Source: JBAVQS01 sp049694275 (lineage in GTDB: Bacteria > Chloroflexota > Anaerolineae > UBA4142 > SHND01). From it: 64,000 nucleotides of DNA. The stretch covers positions 1-64,000 of the forward strand of contig JBAVQS010000147.1 in NCBI GenBank assembly GCA_049694275.1, read 5' to 3'. The notes beneath the pieces were generated by a model, which searched no databases, was not told where the DNA came from, and saw nothing but the letters and a program-made list of their open reading frames with translations. Below are positions 58,393 through 64,000 of this stretch, piece after piece; the stretch's first letter is position 1, and each line of letters opens with the position of its first letter. The position numbers and the translations under genes are program-made.

Positions 58393-61300
58393 ATGACCAA
58401 GCAAATCCCGCCGAACGAAAAGACACGCGAGCGTGAAGTTTCCCGCATCGTGGTGTTCGTGTTTGCCGCGGCGTTGATTGCGCTCATTGCGGGCACGATC
58501 ATGATCACGCTCGCGGGGTGGTGGACGGAAACGCTCAAGCAGGGGATGTTTCAGATCTGGCTCTTTTATCCCCTTTTTCCCGCGATTGCAATCTGGTTGA
58601 ACCGGCGGCGCCGCAGCCTGGCCGCGCTCGCGACGATCCTGGGTGGGATGGTGCTCGGTATGTTCCTGACCGATCTCCGCATCTCAGGCTATGGGCTGCT
58701 CTTTGCCGCAGGATTCGTTCTGATCACCCTCTTTGTGTCGCTTCAGACGCGCCTGCCGGGGCGACAGGGGGGGCTCTTTATTTTCGGCGCGGTGGCGCTG
58801 GGGACTGGCGTCTGGCTGCTGGATGTATACGGGAACCCGGCGCGTCCGCCGGAAGCGCCGCAGTTTTTGCAACTGGTCGGAATCGTTCTGGGATTGCTGG
58901 CGCTCATCCTGGCCATCTTTGCCCTGCGCCGGTGGCGTCAATTCAGCCTGCGCACCAAGCTCAGTCTCGGGTTTATCGCCGTCAGTCTCATTACCGTGGT
59001 CGCCGTGACCGCTATCGCCAGCGTGACCGTCGCCAACAGCCTGACGAACCAGGTTGGGAAGGATTTACATTCGCTGGCGGTGAACAAAGCCGCGTTGGTG
59101 GCGAGCGCGATCGACCGGGAAGAGGAACTCGTCTTGCAGCTCAGCGCGAGCGACCTGCTGCGCGGGGCGGCGGTCACTGCGAACCGCAAGTATCCCCAGG
59201 ACTCGGCCCAACTGGATGCGTACATGCGCGATCTGAATCGCCAGTGGAAAGTGGGCGCCTCGGATACGCTGCAATTTGTCCTCTCCAATCCCTCGGCGGT
59301 GCAGTTGACCCGCTTTCGCGACGACTTTGAGAACAATTTGCAGATTCTCCTGCTCGACAAGTACGGTGGGCTGGTGGCGGCGACGAACCCACCCGACGAC
59401 TATGACCAGCGCGCAAAGGACTGGTGGGTCCAGAGCACCGGTTCTTTGACCAGCCGTGCGTTTATCAGCCAGCCGACCTATTCTCCGGAACTGAACCGCG
59501 TCGGCGTAATCTTTACCGCCCCGATTCACGACCCCGCGACGCAAGAGGTGGTCGGGCTGATCCAGGCGGTCTATAACATCGATGGGTTTACACAGGAGCT
59601 GGCGGTATCGCTGCCGGGCAAGACGGGGAGCAGCGATATCCTCTTTCCCTCCGGGCAGTTTTTGCGCCCGAGCGCCTACAGCGGCTCGTCGAGCGCGGGA
59701 CCGGTGTTTCAGTTCATTAATGCGGAAGATAACATCGCGCTGGCCCAGCTCGACAAGGTGGACTATGCGCGCATTAACTATGGCGGTCGTGCGGCCTTTG
59801 CCAGCAAAGCGCCGGTGCTCCTGGATACGACGGGCGGCGCGAATGAGATCAACCTGGGCTGGAGCGTCATCGTGGACCAGTCGCCGACCGAGGCGCTGGC
59901 TGCGGTGGGCGATACCGGCCAGGCGGCGGTTTTGACGGGCGTCGGCGCTATCCTGCTCGCCGGGCTCCTGGCCCTGCTGGCGGCCCAGTTCTTGACGGTG
60001 TCCATTACGCGGTTGACCCTCGCCGCCGAAACGGTATCCGAAGGAAACCTGACGGTGCAGGCGCCGGTCGACAGCGAAGACGAGATCGGGGCCCTGGCGA
60101 CGACCTTTAACCGAATGACCGGCCGCCTGCGCCAAACTTTGGAGACCCTGGAACTGCGCGTGGCCGAGCGCACGGCAGACCTCTCACGTTCCAGTCAGGA
60201 ACTGGAACATCGCGCCACCAACCTGCAGGCGAGCGCTGAAATTGCGCGCGCGATTGCTTCGACCCTCAAGCTGGAAGAGCTGCTCCCGCTTGTGACCCGC
60301 CTGATTGGCGAGCGTTTTGGCTTTTCGCACGTCGCGGTCTATCTGCTCGACGAGAAAGGTGAAAATGCCCTGCTGCAGGCCGCGTTTAGCGCGCTGGGGC
60401 AGGCGCAGCTCGATCCCGGCGAAAAGGTGGAGGTTGGGTCCCGGACCTTTGTCGGGTTTGCGACCGGCCAGCGCGAAATGCGCCTGTCGCAGGACGTTTC
60501 GTGGGATTCGCTCTTTCCCAAGAGCCCGCGCCTCATCGGGACCCGTTCCGAGCTGACCCTGCCGCTGTTCGCGGCGGGCGAGCTCATCGGCGCACTCGAC
60601 ATCCACAGCCCGCGGACCGGCGGGTTTGCGGAAGCGGACATGAGCGTGCTGACGGGGCTCGGCGACCAGATTACCATCGCGATTCAGAATGCGCGCTCAT
60701 TCGAACGGCAGGTGGCGCTGGTGGAAGAGAACCGTCGCTCGCTGGTGATTCAGACGACGCTGGCGGAAGAGAACCGCCGAACGGCCGAGCGGGCCAGTGC
60801 GCTGGCGGAAGAGAGCCGCCGGTCGGCGGAACGGGCGGAAGCGCTGGCGGAAGAGAACCGTCTGGCCGCCGAACGGCAGACGGCGCTGGCGACCGAGAAC
60901 CGGGGACTGCTCGAACGCGCCCAGGTCGCAGTCGAGGAATTGAACTCGCTGACCCGGCGGTTGACCGGTGAAGGGTGGAACCAGTACCTCGCGGCGCTGA
61001 CGGGTGGAATGCTCGTCGAGGATGCCATGCCCGGCCTGATGACGCATTCGCATCATGACCAGCAATCACCCGTGACCGACAACGGTGATGCGCCCGTGCC
61101 AGGTGTCCAGAACGTGCCAGGCGATCCGTCGCACCTCCCTGCCTTGATGGACCGTGCGGTCGAAACGGGGGGAATGGTGACGGCCCGGAATGGACGCAGC
61201 ACGGTGGCGGTGCCTATCCTGCTGCGCGGCGAGGTGATCGGCTCGGTCGCACTGGAAGATGTCGATCCGCAGCGCGCCTGGAACGCCGACGAGGTGGCGC

Positions 61301-64000
61301 TGGCGGAGCAGGTATCCGACCGGCTTGCCATCGCGCTGGATAATGCGCGGCTCTACAGCGAATCACAGCGCGAGCTGCAAGAGCGCAAGCGGTATGAGGA
61401 ACAGATCCGGCGTCAGAACGCTTACCTCAGCGCCCTTGCGAATACGACGGTCGCGCTGATTCAACGTCTCGATCCGCAAGAGCTGGTCACGAACATCCTC
61501 ACCCGCGCGTCGGAACTGGTCGGCACGCAGAATGGGTATGTGTACCTGGTCGAACGGGAGACAAACCAGCTCAAGATGAGCATTGGCACCGGCGTGTACG
61601 CGCACCGGATCGGCCAGTACACCGAGCGGGGGACCGGCCTGGCCGGCACCGTGTTCGAGACCGGGGAACCGCTGGTGATCGACGATTACCAGGCGTGGCC
61701 CCAGCGGCTCCGCACGGGCGGGCGCTCGGATATCCGGGCGGTCACCGGCGTGCCATTAAAGTCAGGAGATGAGGTCATCGGGGTGCTCGGCCTGGCCCAT
61801 ACGCTGGAGGGGCGCAAGTTCGACCCCGCGGAGATTGACATTTTGCAGCGCCTGGCGCAGCTCGCGTCGATCGCGCTGGATAACGCGAGACTCTATACGG
61901 CGGCGCAGACGGAACTGGAGGAGCGCAAGCGCACCGAGCAGGAACTACGCCGCACGGAGCAATTCCTCGATTCCGTGATCGAGAACCTGCCGGTCGCCCT
62001 GTTTACCAAAGACGCCAGGGACCTCAAATATCTCCGCTGGAACAAGGCCGAAGAAGAGATGATCGGCCGGTCCCGCGACCAGATCATCGGTAAAACGCCT
62101 TACGATTTATATCCTCAAGAACAAGCGGATATGTTTGTTGCCCAGGATCGTGAGGTGCTGAAATCCAAAGTCCTCCTGGACATCCCGGAGGAAAAGAGCT
62201 ATTCCCAGACCAAGGGCTATCGCTATATGCACACGCGCATCGTCCCTATTCTCGATGACCAGGGCGAGCCGCGTTACCTCATCGGCATTAGCGAAGATAT
62301 TACCGAGCAGCGCCAGGCGCAAGAGACCATTCGCCAGCAGAATGCCTACCTGACGGCGCTCTATGAAACCAGCATTGGTCTGATCCAGCGCCTCGATCCG
62401 CGCGAGCTGTTACAGGCCCTGCTCACGCGCGCCGGCGAGATCCTGGATGTCGGCCACGGCTTTGTTTATCTGGCCGATCCGGCGCAAAAGGATTTTGTCG
62501 TGGCCGCGACGCTCGGGTCGTTTAGCGAACTGCTGGGGGCCCGGATGAACCCGCAAGAGGGTATCACCTGGCAGGTGACGCAAACCGGACAATCGGCGGT
62601 GATCAACGATTACCTGCACTGGGAGCACCGGTCGAGTGTGTCGCTCGCGGCGTCCTTTCACTCTTTGGTGGGTGTTCCGCTCAAGTCGGGGGACGAGGTC
62701 ATCGGCATCCTCGGGCTCGGCCACAGGGTGGAAGGCCGTACGTTCAGTCCCGAACAGGTCCAGGTGCTGGAGCGCTTTGCGCAGTTGGGCGCGATCGCGC
62801 TCGACAATGCCCGCCTCTACAATGCGGCTCAGCAAGAGCTGGCCGAGCGCAAGCGGACCGAGGAGGCGCTGACCGCCGAACGGACCCTGGTCAACCTGCT
62901 CCTGGACAATGTACCGGACGCGATCTTTTTCAAGGACCCCGAAGGGCGCTTTATGCGGGGGAACCGGGCGCTGGCCGGGCGCTATGGGTTTGACGACCCG
63001 CAGGAGATGGTCGGCAAGTCGGATTTTGACCTCTTTACCGAGGAGCATGCCCGCCCCGCCTATGAGGACGAACTGGAGATTATGCGGAGCGGCCAGCCGA
63101 TAGTGGGCAAGGAGGAACGGGAGACGCTCAAGGGTGGGGTGGTGCGCTGGGCTTCGACGACCAAGCTTCCGCTGCGCGACGCAACGGGGCAGGTGATCGG
63201 GACGGCCGGCATCAGCCGCGATATTACCCAGGGCAAGCTGGCGGAGCAGTCCCTGCGCGACAGCGAAGAGCGCTTTCGGGCGCTGGTGGATTCGGCGCAG
63301 GATGCGATCGTCGCGGCGGACGGGCGTGGGGCAATCATTAGCTGGAACCGGGGGGCAGAACGGCTCTTTGGGTACAGCATAGAGGAGGTGCAGGGGATCT
63401 CGGCGACCCGGCTGTTTGTGGCCGATGTGAGCGCCTTTTTTGGCACTCCGGAGGAGCGCGAACGGTTGCTGGCCCAGGGCGGGAGTGGCTCGATGCTCCA
63501 GACGGTCGTCCGGCGCAAGGACCGGCGGACGATCCCCATCGAAATGTCGCTGACAACCTGGCAGACCAGCCAGGGGCAGTTCTATACGGCGATCATTCGC
63601 GATATCACCGAGCGCCAGCGGATGGAGCAGGCAATTCGCGAGAGCGAAGCGTTCTATCACAACCTGGTCGAGCTGCTTCCCGAAAACCTCTGCATGAAAG
63701 ACCAGGAGGGGCGCTTTGTCTTTGTCAACCAGCGTTACTGCCAGGACATGGGCCGCACTCGCGAAGAGATTATCGGTAAGACCGATTACGACCTGCACCC
63801 GCAGGAACTGGCGGACGGGTACCGCGCCGATGACCTGCGGGTCATCGAGACTGGAGAGACCATTGACGCCATCGAAGAGCACCAACCGCTCGACGGCCCC
63901 AAGACGTATGTGCACACGGTCAAATCGCCGACGCGCGATGCGAACGGCAAGGTCACGGGGGTCCAGATCATTTTCTGGGATGTGACGGAGCAGATGCGGA
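58393..64000 (+). CDS. giant membrane CACHE-HAMP-GAF/PAS sensor protein, 3' partial (array member 7)
   Basis: The frame is open from the ATG at 58393 to the window end, at least 1869 residues. A membrane helix bundle (about 17-185) and a seventh helix precede a double-CACHE sensor (about 215-505), then HAMP (about 535-590), GAF (about 620-770), five 14-residue repeats (773-842), degenerate GAF (about 870-985), GAF (about 1020-1160), PAS (about 1180-1305), GAF (about 1320-1480) and at least three more PAS domains (1500-1869; VPDAIFFKDPEGRF, SAQDAIVAADGRG, LLPENLCMKDQEGRF). It looks like an array-type sensor extended by additional PAS/GAF modules. A histidine kinase or other output domain may lie past base 64000. 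Confidence 0.82.
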   Translation, partial: MTKQIPPNEKTREREVSRIVVFVFAAALIALIAGTIMITLAGWWTETLKQGMFQIWLFYPLFPAIAIWLNRRRRSLAALATILGGMVLGMFLTDLRISGYGLLFAAGFVLITLFVSLQTRLPGRQGGLFIFGAVALGTGVWLLDVYGNPARPPEAPQFLQLVGIVLGLLALILAIFALRRWRQFSLRTKLSLGFIAVSLITVVAVTAIASVTVANSLTNQVGKDLHSLAVNKAALVASAIDREEELVLQLSASDLLRGAAVTANRKYPQDSAQLDAYMRDLNRQWKVGASDTLQFVLSNPSAVQLTRFRDDFENNLQILLLDKYGGLVAATNPPDDYDQRAKDWWVQSTGSLTSRAFISQPTYSPELNRVGVIFTAPIHDPATQEVVGLIQAVYNIDGFTQELAVSLPGKTGSSDILFPSGQFLRPSAYSGSSSAGPVFQFINAEDNIALAQLDKVDYARINYGGRAAFASKAPVLLDTTGGANEINLGWSVIVDQSPTEALAAVGDTGQAAVLTGVGAILLAGLLALLAAQFLTVSITRLTLAAETVSEGNLTVQAPVDSEDEIGALATTFNRMTGRLRQTLETLELRVAERTADLSRSSQELEHRATNLQASAEIARAIASTLKLEELLPLVTRLIGERFGFSHVAVYLLDEKGENALLQAAFSALGQAQLDPGEKVEVGSRTFVGFATGQREMRLSQDVSWDSLFPKSPRLIGTRSELTLPLFAAGELIGALDIHSPRTGGFAEADMSVLTGLGDQITIAIQNARSFERQVALVEENRRSLVIQTTLAEENRRTAERASALAEESRRSAERAEALAEENRLAAERQTALATENRGLLERAQVAVEELNSLTRRLTGEGWNQYLAALTGGMLVEDAMPGLMTHSHHDQQSPVTDNGDAPVPGVQNVPGDPSHLPALMDRAVETGGMVTARNGRSTVAVPILLRGEVIGSVALEDVDPQRAWNADEVALAEQVSDRLAIALDNARLYSESQRELQERKRYEEQIRRQNAYLSALANTTVALIQRLDPQELVTNILTRASELVGTQNGYVYLVERETNQLKMSIGTGVYAHRIGQYTERGTGLAGTVFETGEPLVIDDYQAWPQRLRTGGRSDIRAVTGVPLKSGDEVIGVLGLAHTLEGRKFDPAEIDILQRLAQLASIALDNARLYTAAQTELEERKRTEQELRRTEQFLDSVIENLPVALFTKDARDLKYLRWNKAEEEMIGRSRDQIIGKTPYDLYPQEQADMFVAQDREVLKSKVLLDIPEEKSYSQTKGYRYMHTRIVPILDDQGEPRYLIGISEDITEQRQAQETIRQQNAYLTALYETSIGLIQRLDPRELLQALLTRAGEILDVGHGFVYLADPAQKDFVVAATLGSFSELLGARMNPQEGITWQVTQTGQSAVINDYLHWEHRSSVSLAASFHSLVGVPLKSGDEVIGILGLGHRVEGRTFSPEQVQVLERFAQLGAIALDNARLYNAAQQELAERKRTEEALTAERTLVNLLLDNVPDAIFFKDPEGRFMRGNRALAGRYGFDDPQEMVGKSDFDLFTEEHARPAYEDELEIMRSGQPIVGKEERETLKGGVVRWASTTKLPLRDATGQVIGTAGISRDITQGKLAEQSLRDSEERFRALVDSAQDAIVAADGRGAIISWNRGAERLFGYSIEEVQGISATRLFVADVSAFFGTPEERERLLAQGGSGSMLQTVVRRKDRRTIPIEMSLTTWQTSQGQFYTAIIRDITERQRMEQAIRESEAFYHNLVELLPENLCMKDQEGRFVFVNQRYCQDMGRTREEIIGKTDYDLHPQELADGYRADDLRVIETGETIDAIEEHQPLDGPKTYVHTVKSPTRDANGKVTGVQIIFWDVTEQMR
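60709..60918 (+). repeat. five 42-base tandem repeats coding a coiled coil (member 7)
   Basis: Units start at 60709, 60751, 60793, 60835 and 60877. The middle three are closest (GCGCTGGCGGAAGAGA core). The peptide pattern is x-x-A-L-A-E-E-N/S-R-x-x-A-E-R. This is the largest copy number in the array. Confidence 0.8.

Noticed and set aside
45213..64000. Histidine kinases
   Set aside because: No H-box, N-box or G-box was found in any array member within the window.

Overview
The window reads as chromosomal DNA of a GC-rich bacterium, most likely a Chloroflexota member. This placement is inferred from gene style: huge GAF/PAS membrane proteins, an AAA/TPR regulator, an RRM-type RNA-binding protein and gatC/gatA split by a glycosyltransferase. 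No rRNA or tRNA gene was seen to confirm it.

Layout. (1) 1-7.4 kb: a D-amino-acid/organic-acid catabolic run (DSD1-type PLP enzyme, FAH-family hydrolase, PuuD-like amidotransferase, glutamate racemase, DUF4380-like protein), a convergent arginase, and two exported proteins. (2) 7.5-16.8 kb: GNAT acetyltransferase, GH4 glycosidase, an N-terminally short TPR protein, gatC-glycosyltransferase-gatA, a DinB-like protein, a cold-shock protein and an RRM protein that each follow a terminator-like hairpin, then a beta-carbonic anhydrase. (3) 16.8-38.0 kb: a visibly lower-GC island, almost all on the minus strand. (4) 38.0-42.9 kb: the conserved block rpsB-tsf-pyrH-frr-uppS-cdsA. (5) 42.9-64 kb: a 7TM-GAF-HTH protein, then seven tandem membrane-bound GAF/PAS sensor proteins with no kinase domain; the last runs off the window.

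The island is the most unusual part. Reading in transcription order (37.7 to 16.8 kb) it encodes an SbtA-like bicarbonate carrier, a NACHT NTPase with a C-terminal FGE-sulfatase-fold domain, an AAA ATPase with an OmpR-type winged helix, a second AAA ATPase, a 1274-residue STAND-like ATPase, and then a six-subunit membrane complex of hydrogenase-4/complex-I type (HyfB, C, E, F, G, I homologues). Spacing is mostly a few bases or an overlap, so one long operon is likely. The large subunit lacks both cysteine pairs that hold the NiFe centre, which makes this an energy-converting-hydrogenase-related (Ehr) type complex and not a hydrogenase. Two small genes follow: a coiled-coil membrane protein and a 142-residue protein that looks like a free-standing copy of the N-terminal domain of the NACHT protein. 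No HyfA/HyfH-type ferredoxin subunit is present.

The island lies exactly between an intact carbonic anhydrase gene and an 18-20-codon remnant of a second carbonic anhydrase 3' end at 37975-38034. This suggests arrival by recombination at a carbonic anhydrase locus. The linkage of carbonic anhydrase, SbtA-like carrier, a proton-translocating complex and four signalling ATPases is the candidate undescribed system. Its function (inorganic-carbon handling, stress or phage sensing) cannot be decided from sequence alone.
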